64,000 nt of DNA, from contig JAOZOU010000002.1 of the NCBI GenBank assembly GCA_029933125.1, positions 108,181 through 172,180 on the forward strand, read 5' to 3'. Positions 17,987-25,738 of this stretch are shown here, piece after piece. The first letter of the stretch is position 1. Every line of letters starts with the position of its first letter. Source of the stretch: a bacterium (GTDB taxonomy: Bacteria; Arandabacterota; Arandabacteria; Arandabacterales; Arandabacteraceae). The position numbers and the translations under genes are program-made. The notes under the pieces were generated by a model. The model saw nothing but the letters and a program-made list of their open reading frames with translations. It had not been told where the DNA came from and did not search any database.

Positions 17987-18648
17987 CAGGCACCTCCACA
18001 CAAACCCCTAACGTAGGATTCAATTACCGCATTGAGCTTATCTTCTATCTGTCTTATTTCTTTCCAGTAGGACTTCGTGATATTCTTCGAGACCGCCTGT
18101 TGGGATATTCCCAACACTTCGGCTACCCTATACTGGTTCCTGGTCTTCTCATATTCCCTGATTACCTTGCGCTCAGTTTGAGACCAATGGCTCTTGAGAA
18201 GAAGTATCAAATTCACCTGGCCTTCAATCATGGCATCCAGGAGGTCATTTCCAAAAGATAGCCGGAATAGGAGCCTGGACTTCCTGAGCTCTTCCATCAT
18301 GAGGGAGGCTCTGTGGAAGGCTCGACCGTCCATCTTCGAAACATCACCTGTTTCCACGCCACCATCGATGCAGTCGTAGACCAGGACCGTTCGCATCCTG
18401 TGTGGATAAAGCTCCTTCAGAAGCCTGTCTGTGATTTCGTAGAACCTCGATGCGCACCTGAGAACTGCACCAATTTCATCGATCCCTTTGAGAATCTTAA
18501 AGTCTGCGTGTATTTCGTTGCGATGAGTTCTATTGAGCAAGCCACAGATTTCTTCGAGATGCCTCTGGAAGGCGACCTCGTTGCTGATCTTTCTGGAAGA
18601 GACGATATCTCCGAGAAAGACGAAGAATTTATCTATTGTGCTCTCCAT
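17986..18648 (-). CDS. SatD-family protein with C-terminal helix-turn-helix
   Basis: 220 aa. The N-terminal half has the SatD hallmark LGDIVSSRK at residues 13-21, a HADFKILKGIDEIGAVLR segment, and RTVLVYDCIDGGVE, in the layout of this nucleotidyl-cyclase-like family. The C-terminal part from about residue 150 is a DNA-binding segment (KTRNQYRVAEVLGISQQAVSKNI). The role of SatD is not established; the fused HTH suggests it regulates transcription, most simply its own promoter, where two palindromes lie 16-61 bp upstream of the ATG. It is coupled by TGATG to the broken membrane-protein gene downstream. A Pfam search for SatD would settle the family. Confidence 0.7.
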   Translation of the reverse strand: MESTIDKFFVFLGDIVSSRKISNEVAFQRHLEEICGLLNRTHRNEIHADFKILKGIDEIGAVLRCASRFYEITDRLLKELYPHRMRTVLVYDCIDGGVETGDVSKMDGRAFHRASLMMEELRKSRLLFRLSFGNDLLDAMIEGQVNLILLLKSHWSQTERKVIREYEKTRNQYRVAEVLGISQQAVSKNITKSYWKEIRQIEDKLNAVIESYVRGLCGGA

Positions 18649-18663
18649 GACTCACCTGCCGGG

Positions 18664-18709
18664 ACAACCCTATATGGTTGTTTTTTAATTAACAACCCCA
18701 TACGGTTGT
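18664..18709 (-). promoter_or_regulatory. Tandem palindromic operators upstream of the satD gene
   Basis: Two 18-bp copies of ACAACC-N6-GGTTGT lie at 18664-18681 and 18692-18709, centres 28 bp apart. Read on the minus strand they are ACAACCGTATGGGGTTGT and ACAACCATATAGGGTTGT, so the central TAT is also kept. They are 16 bp from the satD start. The likely ligand is the HTH of the SatD-like protein itself. Confidence 0.75.
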
Positions 18710-19021
18710 CAAACCAATTTTCATCTGGGCTGAATTGGGGGGCCTCGACCCAAAGAGAAGACGCCGGAAACAGTCCTACAGCAGTCTCAAGTGGTAACTC
18801 TCAGCTCACTTGGTACCAAGTTCGCAGTTTGCCCCCACCATTCACAAGGGTTGACCTGGTGTGGTCAGTGTGGTAGCATATTAATCCTGGTATCCTCTGT
18901 GCGGTTTTCCCCTGGCAGTCTTGTCACGCTTGTCATCAGACAGGGTGAGTATCAGCATCCTTGATTGGAATTAGACCTATGATCCGGGACTTGATTGATT
19001 CAAGTCACAGGTGGTGAAGCA
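18710..19021. other. Divergent intergenic region between satD and the MATE gene
   Basis: About 310 bp. I see no gene, no terminator and no convincing promoter for the plus-strand MATE gene. Open frames crossing it are antisense shadows of satD. Confidence 0.5.
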
Positions 19022-20380
19022 ATGACAGCGCAGAAGGGTGGAGCTTTCGCAAAGCGGGATCTGACAGAGGGGAGCATTATCGGCAACATCCTCTATATGG
19101 GCGTTCCCTCTATGATTGGTTTTGCTGCCATGGTCATCTATGAGCTGACCGACATGTTCTGGGTCGCAAGACTTGGAACAGCCCAGGTCGCCGCAGTGAC
19201 CCTTTTCGCATCCTTTGCATGGGTGATAAGTTCAATCAACTCCCTTGTAGGCTCCGGATCTGTTCCAGTGATATCGAGGAGGTTTGGGGAGAAGGATCTT
19301 GCTGGAACTGAGAGTGCAATTGAGCAGACGCTTGCCATGAAATTCATGATAGGTCTCCCGATGGGGATTGCTGGCTTTTTCCTGGCGCGTCCCATTCTCA
19401 GTTTCATGACCCATGAGGCTGACGTTATAGACCTTGGAACGGAATATGGAAGGATCTTCTTTCTTGGTCTGCCTTTCATGTTCACTTCCTATACCATTTA
19501 TACTGCCCTTAGGGGCATCGGCGATGCACCGAGGGCGATGCATATCATGCTCGTCTCAACAGGTCTTAACATGGTTCTTGATCCCATTTTCATTATCTGG
19601 CTTGATCTGGGAATAGCTGGTGCAGCAATTGCCACGGTGATCTCAGCTGTGACTGCTGTCGGCATTGGCATCTGGATACTCACTTCTGGCAAAGAGCAGG
19701 TGAGGATAGGTCGTAGGGGCTTCCGTTTCGACTGGAGCGTGATGCGCAAGATACTAGAAGTTGGGTTTCCACCTTTTGTTGAAAGTATTGCGAGGAGTAT
19801 TGCCTTCTGGTTACTGGCCGTCTTCGTTGCAACCTACGGGAAGGTAATCGTTGCCTCGTATGGGATTTGTACACGTATAGTCGAGTTTGGCATAGTCTTC
19901 GCTATAGGGCTTGAGATGGGTTCCTCTGCGATTGTTGGACAGAACCTGGGGGCGGGCAAGCCTGAGAGGGCAGAACTCACAGCAAAGAAGTCAGCTTTGT
20001 TGGCGCTGGGTGTAGCACTTGTTCTATCAGCCATCGAGCTTGCTTTTGGAAAGCAAATAATGCATATCTTCGGAAAGTCACCTGAGGTAAAGATGAAGGG
20101 TGCTGAGGTTCTATTCTACTTTGCCCTCAGTCAGCCTTTCGTGGCGGCTGCCATAGGCCTTTCATCGGCTTTCTATGGTTCCGGAAATACCTGGCCTCCA
20201 ACCATCACGGGTTTACTTACATCCTGGCTTTTTCAGATTCCTCTGACAGCCATATTCGTTTACATTCTCAATTATACCCCTCGAGCAATATGGATTGTAA
20301 TGATCCTCGGCAATATCTTCTACTTGAGTATTCTGCTGGTTTGGTTCAAGCGAGGCCGCTGGAAATTGCGAAAGATCTGA
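19022..20380 (+). CDS. MATE-family multidrug/metabolite exporter
   Basis: 452 aa from the ATG at 19022, preceded by CAGGTGGTGAAG; the in-frame TTG at 18995 has no ribosome site. Twelve hydrophobic segments arranged as two MatE halves are visible. Family-typical stretches are YMGVPSMIGFAAMVIYELTD in TM1, then SGSVPVISRRFGEKD and MVLDPIFIIWLDLGIAGAAI in the first half, and SSAIVGQNLGAGKPERAE opening the second half. These transporters use Na+ or H+ gradients to extrude cationic or diverse compounds. The sugar kinase gene starts 9 bp after the stop, so the two are probably co-transcribed, but this does not identify a substrate. Confidence 0.92.
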   Translation: MTAQKGGAFAKRDLTEGSIIGNILYMGVPSMIGFAAMVIYELTDMFWVARLGTAQVAAVTLFASFAWVISSINSLVGSGSVPVISRRFGEKDLAGTESAIEQTLAMKFMIGLPMGIAGFFLARPILSFMTHEADVIDLGTEYGRIFFLGLPFMFTSYTIYTALRGIGDAPRAMHIMLVSTGLNMVLDPIFIIWLDLGIAGAAIATVISAVTAVGIGIWILTSGKEQVRIGRRGFRFDWSVMRKILEVGFPPFVESIARSIAFWLLAVFVATYGKVIVASYGICTRIVEFGIVFAIGLEMGSSAIVGQNLGAGKPERAELTAKKSALLALGVALVLSAIELAFGKQIMHIFGKSPEVKMKGAEVLFYFALSQPFVAAAIGLSSAFYGSGNTWPPTITGLLTSWLFQIPLTAIFVYILNYTPRAIWIVMILGNIFYLSILLVWFKRGRWKLRKI

Positions 20381-20389
20381 GGGAGAGGT

Positions 20390-21310
20390 ATGAAAGACCA
20401 AGTGAGATTTGATGTTGTTGGTATGGGGCTTAATGCAGTGGATCACATATGCATAATTCCCAGATTTCCTCGCTACGAGGAGAAGCTCCGCATGCGAGAT
20501 TTCAAGCGTGCTGGTGGGGGTCAGGTCGCGAGTGCTCTTGTGGCATGTAGCCGGTGGGGTCTTAAGGTGAAGTATATCGGCAAGATGGGTGGTGATGAGA
20601 TGGGAGCCTTCTCCTATGAGGGACTCAGGATGGAAGGTGTCAACCTCGATCATGCTCAACGCGTTGGGGGAGCCATGAACCAATTTGCTTTCATTCTGGT
20701 TGATGTAACCACAGGTGAGCGTACCATCATATGGAAAAGAGATGAGAAACTTGCGATGAAGCCTGAGGAGGTTCCCCTCGATGCAATTACCATGGGAAGA
20801 TATCTCTTGCTCGACGGACACGATGCTCTCGCAGCAGCAACTGCAGCCTCGGAAGCAAGAAAACACGGCGTAACTGTTGTCCTAGATGCGGAGACGGTTA
20901 AGGAGGGAACAAGGGAACTTGTGGCGTCATCTGATTATGTCATCTGTTCGCGTGATTTTCCCGAGGCTTTTACGGGAGAGAGAAATCTTGAGAAAGCCAT
21001 GGAGCTCATCCACAGAGGCGGTCCTATTTGTGTTGGTGTGACACTGGGTCGGGATGGTGCGGTTTGCCTTTGGGAAGGGAAATTCATTAGGGTGAAGGGT
21101 TTTCGTGTCAAGTGCATTGATTCGACTGGGGCCGGTGATATCTTTCATGGCGCTTTCATCTATGGACTCAACAAGGGTTGGGAAATGGAGAAGATTCTTG
21201 ATTTCGCAAACGGTGCTGCGGCTCTAAATTGCACATGTATTGGGGCAAGGGGCGGGATAAAGCCAGTTGATGAGATTCTTCACTTCATTGCTACAGGCGA
21301 AAGATGGTAG
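20390..21310 (+). CDS. PfkB/ribokinase-family sugar or nucleoside kinase
   Basis: 306 aa. The N-terminal GG-type signature FKRAGGGQVASALVAC and the C-terminal ATP/anion-hole motif DSTGAGDIFHGAF (catalytic Asp in GAGD) define the family. The GMGLNAVDHI start and an acidic R-Y-E-E-K substrate-lid region resemble ribokinase-like fructose or sugar kinases. Substrate specificity cannot be read from the sequence. GAGGGAGAGG precedes the ATG, 9 bp after the MATE gene. Confidence 0.9.
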   Translation: MKDQVRFDVVGMGLNAVDHICIIPRFPRYEEKLRMRDFKRAGGGQVASALVACSRWGLKVKYIGKMGGDEMGAFSYEGLRMEGVNLDHAQRVGGAMNQFAFILVDVTTGERTIIWKRDEKLAMKPEEVPLDAITMGRYLLLDGHDALAAATAASEARKHGVTVVLDAETVKEGTRELVASSDYVICSRDFPEAFTGERNLEKAMELIHRGGPICVGVTLGRDGAVCLWEGKFIRVKGFRVKCIDSTGAGDIFHGAFIYGLNKGWEMEKILDFANGAAALNCTCIGARGGIKPVDEILHFIATGERW

Positions 21311-21338
21311 CTCACGTCCTTCAAGATTTCGAGCGCGG

Positions 21339-21896
21339 TTATGGCTTGCCGTAGATGGCTTTTATCAATCCCCATGTCTCACTCTGAGCAGTTGTTGGAC
21401 AGGAGAATTCTTCACGGGTGATTTTGCCAATAAGCACTCGGTCTGCGTCACCTGGGTACCATCTTATCAGAATGTGATTGGACGATGAGCGAAGTGTGAA
21501 TTTTCCAGTGCACGTTCCTGGAAGCAGGGGGCTGTTCGAAGTCATGAAAACGACTTTGCCACCAGCATCAAATCCTTCAGAGATAGCAGTCCAGTTGCTT
21601 GGGCATCCAACAGGCTCAAGTGACGAGGGTCCAACATGCTCGATCTGTATTGAGTAAATCGGGCACCAGGCTTCCTCGAAAACTTCAATTTCAAAACTGA
21701 AAATCGTTCCTCCTGATCCCACACGGCATACCAGGTTGGAAATGCGAGCAGCAGCTGATGGAAAATCCTCAATTGATGTGCTGTCAAGATATGTAGCCTT
21801 GCCAGACTGACCTTGAGCATTTGACACGCCAGCCTGAAGACTTAGTATAATGAGGCTGGCGCATATGAAAGCAATCGCTGTCGTCGGTCTTTGCAT
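21339..21896 (-). CDS. Hypothetical secreted protein
   Basis: 185 aa from the ATG at 21896, which has GGAGTG about nine bases upstream; a GTG at 21908 is possible. A signal peptide (MQRPTTAIAFICASLIILSL to SNA) is followed by a beta-rich domain with five cysteines, with patterns like FSFEIEVFEEAWCPIYSIQI and GPSSLEPVGCPSNW. No sorting tail is present. It resembles small secreted Ig-like proteins of FCB-type genomes, but I do not recognise the family. It is convergent with the PfkB gene and stands alone. Confidence 0.55.
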   Translation of the reverse strand: MQRPTTAIAFICASLIILSLQAGVSNAQGQSGKATYLDSTSIEDFPSAAARISNLVCRVGSGGTIFSFEIEVFEEAWCPIYSIQIEHVGPSSLEPVGCPSNWTAISEGFDAGGKVVFMTSNSPLLPGTCTGKFTLRSSSNHILIRWYPGDADRVLIGKITREEFSCPTTAQSETWGLIKAIYGKP

Positions 21897-22064
21897 TGAT
21901 AGCGTCACTCCGGGTTTACGATTGCGGCAACCCTGGGAAGCCCGCCAGGTCCTCCCTGACGCTTATCGGCAGGAATCAGGGTTGGATTTACCTTTGCCAG
22001 ACAATAAAATTATACCCAGAGACTGATCAAACGTCTACGGGTTGACTGCGGAATAGAGGGACAT

Positions 22065-22907
22065 ATGGATCGGGAAGGGAAAATAGAAGCAAAGAGATTT
22101 GATCTGGATTTGTCAATGAAGTGCGGGCAGATCTTTGGATGGCATGAGGAGGGTGGTACTTACTACAGCATAATTGATTCCAAAGCGGTGGCTCTGAGAC
22201 AGTGGCGCGGACAGATCTTTTATGAAGCTGCGGGCAGCATTTCTCCCGGGCGAATAAGAAGGTATCTTGGGCTTGATGAGGACCTTGGTGCAATCCTTTC
22301 CGCCATAAGGGTTGATTCCTTCATGCGAAAGGTGACGAAGAGGGTCAGAAATCTGAGATTGTTCAAACAAGACCCATGGTCTTGCCTGTGTGCCTACATT
22401 ATTTCGGCTAATAATAGGGTTGACCGCATTGACGCAATATACAAGCGGATAGCTTGTCAGCTCGGGGAATCTCTTCGCATCGGTTCTAAGGCAATATATA
22501 GCTTTCCTTCACCCCAGCGGCTCTTAAGTTGCAGTGAATCAAGTGTTCGGGCGTGTGGTGCGGGCTTTCGTGCACCCTATATCCTTGAAGCTGCCAGGAT
22601 GGTATGCGAGGGAAGGGTAGATCTTGCTCACCTCGGCACCCTGCCATATGTGGAAGCAAGGGAATTGCTCAAGACAATTCCTGGCGTTGGGGATAAGGTG
22701 GCAGATTGCGTTCTTCTATTTGCCTATTCGAAATATGAAGCTTTCCCTGTGGATGTCTGGATAAAGCGGGCGGTAGAGAGAGTCTATTTCAATTCGAGGA
22801 GCATAACCAAGAAAGGTATTAGAGAGTTTGGTCAGGCTTACTTCGGGAGATACGCGGGTTATGCTCAAGAATACATCTACACGTATGCACGGCTCTATGG
22901 GCTGTAG
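22065..22907 (+). CDS. OGG1-type 8-oxoguanine DNA glycosylase/AP lyase
   Basis: 280 aa. The N-terminal OGG_N-like domain (about residues 8-95: FDLDLSMKCGQIFGW) precedes the helix-hairpin-helix GPD core LKTIPGVGDKVADCVLLFA with the Schiff-base Lys of GDKVADC near residue 211, followed by the catalytic Asp of FPVDVW near residue 230. This removes 8-oxoguanine opposite C and cleaves the strand. It has the eukaryote/bacterial OGG1 layout with an N-terminal domain, so it is not AlkA or MutY (no C-terminal Fe-S cysteines). Single gene; a weak TTTACC-N18-TATACC lies at 21987. Confidence 0.9.
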   Translation: MDREGKIEAKRFDLDLSMKCGQIFGWHEEGGTYYSIIDSKAVALRQWRGQIFYEAAGSISPGRIRRYLGLDEDLGAILSAIRVDSFMRKVTKRVRNLRLFKQDPWSCLCAYIISANNRVDRIDAIYKRIACQLGESLRIGSKAIYSFPSPQRLLSCSESSVRACGAGFRAPYILEAARMVCEGRVDLAHLGTLPYVEARELLKTIPGVGDKVADCVLLFAYSKYEAFPVDVWIKRAVERVYFNSRSITKKGIREFGQAYFGRYAGYAQEYIYTYARLYGL

Positions 22908-22909
22908 AG

Positions 22910-22932
22910 GGGCAGGGGATGATCCCCTGCCC
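22910..22932. terminator. Bidirectional hairpin between convergent genes
   Basis: A perfect 10-bp stem GGGCAGGGGA / TCCCCTGCCC with a TGA loop lies between the glycosylase stop and the ferredoxin stop. T-runs on both sides are weak. Confidence 0.6.
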
Positions 22933-22939
22933 ACACTAT

Positions 22940-23125
22940 CTATTCGATTTTTATGGCTTCGACAGGGCATTCCTCGGCTGCCTGCTTGACGCAATCCTCA
23001 GCTCCAGCCGGAATCTCATCGACCTTAGCCTTAGCGACATCACCGTCCATCTCGAAGACGTCCGGACACGTCTGGGTACAGAGCTCACAACCTGTGCAGA
23101 GATCAGCATCAACACTCGCCTTCAT
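22940..23125 (-). CDS. Small ferredoxin
   Basis: 61 aa. The N-terminal motif CTGCELCTQTCP gives three cluster cysteines plus a fourth, and a C-terminal Cys-Pro (CPVEAIKIE) completes one [4Fe-4S] site, with an extra Cys at DCVKQ. Size and motif match single-cluster ferredoxins of the Thermotoga/Desulfovibrio type, which act as soluble low-potential carriers. Its ATG overlaps the stop of the DHH phosphoesterase gene (ATGA), so it is translated from the same mRNA. Confidence 0.92.
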   Translation of the reverse strand: MKASVDADLCTGCELCTQTCPDVFEMDGDVAKAKVDEIPAGAEDCVKQAAEECPVEAIKIE

Positions 23126-24300
23126 TTTTTCACCTCCTCCCTCTTGATTCTAGTTGCTGTATCATTGGTGGAAACCTTTGAGGTATCGCTGTCCTTCTTT
23201 TCCTCCTGCGGAAGCAATCTGCTCGGTTCCCCTACATCTTGTTTGCCCATTATTCTGAAAAACGTCTCTATTATTTTGCGTTCCATCTGATCGCGTTCTT
23301 CCTCGCTTTTTCCTGCGCAATCCACTTGGCCACCAGCTATCATGTCATGGCCACCAGCTGTGTTGCCCGGTCCGACAACTCGACGGGCGACAGTGCCTGC
23401 TCTTCCCTTTGTTCTTGAGGTCCTTAAGGATACAAGGATTGTGTCCTTGTACCTTCCTGTACAGAGCGACCAGCTAATGCGTTTGAGCCCAAGCAGCATT
23501 TCAGCAACTTCAGCGACAATATCCGCATATTCAACATTGCCCAGACTCGTTGCTATGGCATGTTTATAAGTCTGCGCATTGGCAATTGCTTTTGCCATAT
23601 AAGCAAAATGCATTTTGTCAAGTGGAGGGCGCCTGATGCGCGCTAAGATCTTCCAGTTGGTCTTAGGGAAAAGAGCAAGATAGGCTCGCTTGTCTGCCTC
23701 GGATGCCTCCCTTCCAAGATCCTGCGTTTCAGACGCAATGCCATAGAAAAGAGCTGTCGCAAGGTTGCTGGGAATGTCAAGCCCGCTTGCAAAAAGGTAT
23801 TCGGTGAGAATCGACGCACTTGCACCATAGTTGGGTCTCACATCGAGGAAGGCAGCCTTGGTGGACTTGCGGAGGGGGTGATGATCGATCACAATGAGTG
23901 TCCTGACATCATGAGGGAGTGAATTATTACCTGTCATCGGCTGGGTGTCAACTAGAGCAACCGACTTGTATCTGCGGATGGTAGCCTCGCTCACCTTTGT
24001 TGCATGAATTTTCAGGAGCCTCAGCATTGCCCTATTCTCAGCCCTCCCAATAATTCCGCCATAGCCAATCTTGGTCCTTATTCCAAGTCGCTTACTTATG
24101 ATGTAGTGAAGGCATGCTGCAGCGGATATGGCGTCAGGATCAGGGTTGTCATGGGTAAGGATAAGAAGCGAGCGGCACTGGCTTAAAGCCGAAAGTAGCT
24201 CTTCTAGCTTTGCCTGCGAAACAAAGGTCGAAGGGATAAGGGATGATGAAACTTCCGATGGCGTTTTCCTGTTCATACTGGTCTTATGCTGGCTCTTCAT
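23122..24300 (-). CDS. DHH-family phosphoesterase (NrnA/RecJ-like)
   Basis: 392 aa. The DHH domain opens with LLILTHDNPDPDAISAA (motif I), then VALVDTQPMTG, and TLIVIDHHPLRK (the DHH motif), with metal-binding Asp and His residues kept. A DHHA1-like C-terminal domain contains VGPGNTAGGHDMIAGGQ, the GGG-type substrate loop. Such enzymes degrade nano-RNA or pAp. The last ~50 residues are charged and low-complexity and look like a family-external tail. The ferredoxin gene downstream overlaps it by four bases. Confidence 0.85.
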   Translation of the reverse strand: MKSQHKTSMNRKTPSEVSSSLIPSTFVSQAKLEELLSALSQCRSLLILTHDNPDPDAISAAACLHYIISKRLGIRTKIGYGGIIGRAENRAMLRLLKIHATKVSEATIRRYKSVALVDTQPMTGNNSLPHDVRTLIVIDHHPLRKSTKAAFLDVRPNYGASASILTEYLFASGLDIPSNLATALFYGIASETQDLGREASEADKRAYLALFPKTNWKILARIRRPPLDKMHFAYMAKAIANAQTYKHAIATSLGNVEYADIVAEVAEMLLGLKRISWSLCTGRYKDTILVSLRTSRTKGRAGTVARRVVGPGNTAGGHDMIAGGQVDCAGKSEEERDQMERKIIETFFRIMGKQDVGEPSRLLPQEEKKDSDTSKVSTNDTATRIKREEVKK

Positions 24301-24351
24301 TGCCTTCTTCTTGTTTGCCCGCCTCTTTAGATCTGTTAGCCGTTCCTACCC

Positions 24352-24678
24352 TCAGGTACCGAGCTTTCTAAAGTCGATCTCCACCCATTCGCCCCTTTCC
24401 TCATCCCACTTATATAGCACCACCCTATGCGTCTTCTCGGTGTCGGAATACACATATTTCTCTGTCGTTTCACCGCCGATACGCTTCGAAAACTTGACCT
24501 GGCGCTCCAGGATCACAGCTCGTGTTGTGCGCTCCAGCTTCATGCGGCCGCTAGCGCCTGTAAAAATGGCTGTCTCGATAGTTGTGCGCCGCTCAGGGAT
24601 CTCCTGGGTGGTTCGTTCCTCGATACCGAATTTGCGGTCTATCTCCTCAAGCAGATAGTACCATTTCTCGTCGTTCAA
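24352..24678 (-). CDS. Conserved hypothetical small soluble protein
   Basis: About 108 aa. A GTG at 24687 is in frame but sits directly on the ribosome site; the TTG at 24678 has AAGGAGG eight bases upstream and is preferred. The protein is charged and beta-rich (WYYLLEEIDRKFGIEERTTQ, HRVVLYKWDEERGEWVEIDF), without signal, membrane segment or motif I can name. It is 51 bp upstream of the DHH gene in the same direction and probably co-transcribed with it. Confidence 0.55.
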   Translation of the reverse strand: MNDEKWYYLLEEIDRKFGIEERTTQEIPERRTTIETAIFTGASGRMKLERTTRAVILERQVKFSKRIGGETTEKYVYSDTEKTHRVVLYKWDEERGEWVEIDFRKLGT

Positions 24679-24885
24679 AGAACTCACCCTCCTTCTGCCG
24701 ACAAGCTACCAAACGCCTTATGGAATTTCAACAATTACTACCTCTACACTCAGCGCCACGCTTTCAGGGCATTGCATGATACTGCAAAGCGCCTATGTTG
24801 ACAAGCACAATTTAGGTTTTGCTTGACTCGAGAGCCGGCAATTGGCACATTAAAGGCGGATTCGATCAAAAGTGGGGTGATCTGG

Positions 24886-25278
24886 ATGTACAGCGAGAAG
24901 GTGATGGAACATTTCATGAATCCCCGCAATGTCGGTGAGATCGAGGATGCCGATGGTGTCGGGACGGTTGGAAATCCAGTTTGTGGAGACATGATGACCT
25001 TCTATATAAAAGTGAATGGGAATCGCATAGAGGATGTCAAATTCAAGACATTCGGGTGTGGTGCTGCGATTGCTGTCTCGAGCATGATAAGCGAGATGGC
25101 TAAGGGTAAGACAATCGAGGAGGCTCTCAAAATAACCAATCGTGATGTTGCTGAGGAACTTGACGGGCTTCCTGCCAATAAAATGCATTGCTCCAATCTT
25201 GGGGCTGACGCCCTGCATAAGGCGATTGAGAACTATCTCGAGAAGACTCGCAAGGATGATAAGAGGGGGGCTGAGTGA
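24886..25278 (+). CDS. IscU/NifU-like iron-sulfur cluster scaffold
   Basis: 130 aa from the ATG at 24886 (MYSEKVMEHFMNPRNVGEI, the usual start of the family); the upstream in-frame extension from 24823 is not conserved. The three cluster cysteines are present in GNPVCGD, FGCGAAIA and MHCSNLGA, and the Asp in CGD is the one that labilises the cluster. This holds nascent [2Fe-2S]/[4Fe-4S] clusters before transfer. No cysteine desulfurase is adjacent. A zinc-ribbon gene overlaps its stop and a TusA-like gene follows. Confidence 0.9.
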   Translation: MYSEKVMEHFMNPRNVGEIEDADGVGTVGNPVCGDMMTFYIKVNGNRIEDVKFKTFGCGAAIAVSSMISEMAKGKTIEEALKITNRDVAEELDGLPANKMHCSNLGADALHKAIENYLEKTRKDDKRGAE

Positions 25279-25457
25279 AAGCCGAAGGAAGCGAAGCCAG
25301 CAAAGGCAAGCGTTGCTGTGCCTGCCCATTTTGCGACGCTCCAGTTGAAGTCATCTATCCGTTTTGCCGCGAGTGTGGCAGGGAGTTAAACTACTGCAAG
25401 AAGTGTGGCAAACCTATACCACCGACAAAGGAGATCTGTGATGAGTGTTCAGCCTAA
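25275..25457 (+). CDS. Small double zinc-ribbon protein
   Basis: 60 aa. It starts at a GTG that overlaps the IscU-like stop (GTGA), so translation is coupled. Four CxxC knuckles form two zinc ribbons: CPFC...CREC and CKKC...CDEC. Small proteins of this kind are common in candidate phyla and have no set function; coupling to a scaffold gene hints at a metal or cluster-handling role, which is inference only. Confidence 0.65.
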   Translation: MKAEGSEASKGKRCCACPFCDAPVEVIYPFCRECGRELNYCKKCGKPIPPTKEICDECSA

Positions 25458-25509
25458 CTCTGGAGCCTTTCGAGGTCTTACAATTACTACGGCAACTCCT
25501 TAGGGTCGC

Positions 25510-25734
25510 ATGAATCGTGAGCCTGCCTTAACTCTGGATTTGAGAGGTCTTGCCTGCCCCTTTGTTGTCACCGAGCTCACAAAAGCTCTTAAGAAGACTG
25601 AGCGGGGATGCATTCTTGAGCTTCTTCTTGAAGCCGATCAGATTGATGACGTTACTGCCTTTTGCGAAGTGGTCGGATGCGAGCTTCTCGAAACTCAAAA
25701 GGGAGAGACCATTCGCATCCTGCTAAGGAGATAA
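25510..25734 (+). CDS. TusA/SirA-family sulfur carrier
   Basis: 74 aa with the family pattern LDLRGLACPFVVTELTKAL; the Cys of the ACP motif is the persulfide-carrying residue. Such proteins relay sulfur to tRNA thiolation, molybdenum cofactor or other sulfur pathways. It stands between the scaffold/zinc-ribbon pair and an amidohydrolase, 52 bp after the former, and ends four bases before the latter. The partner desulfurase is not in the window. Confidence 0.85.
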   Translation: MNREPALTLDLRGLACPFVVTELTKALKKTERGCILELLLEADQIDDVTAFCEVVGCELLETQKGETIRILLRR

Positions 25735-25738
25735 AGAG

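Noticed and set aside
18313-18876. A 187-aa plus-strand frame
   Set aside because: Antisense to satD and running over its operators.
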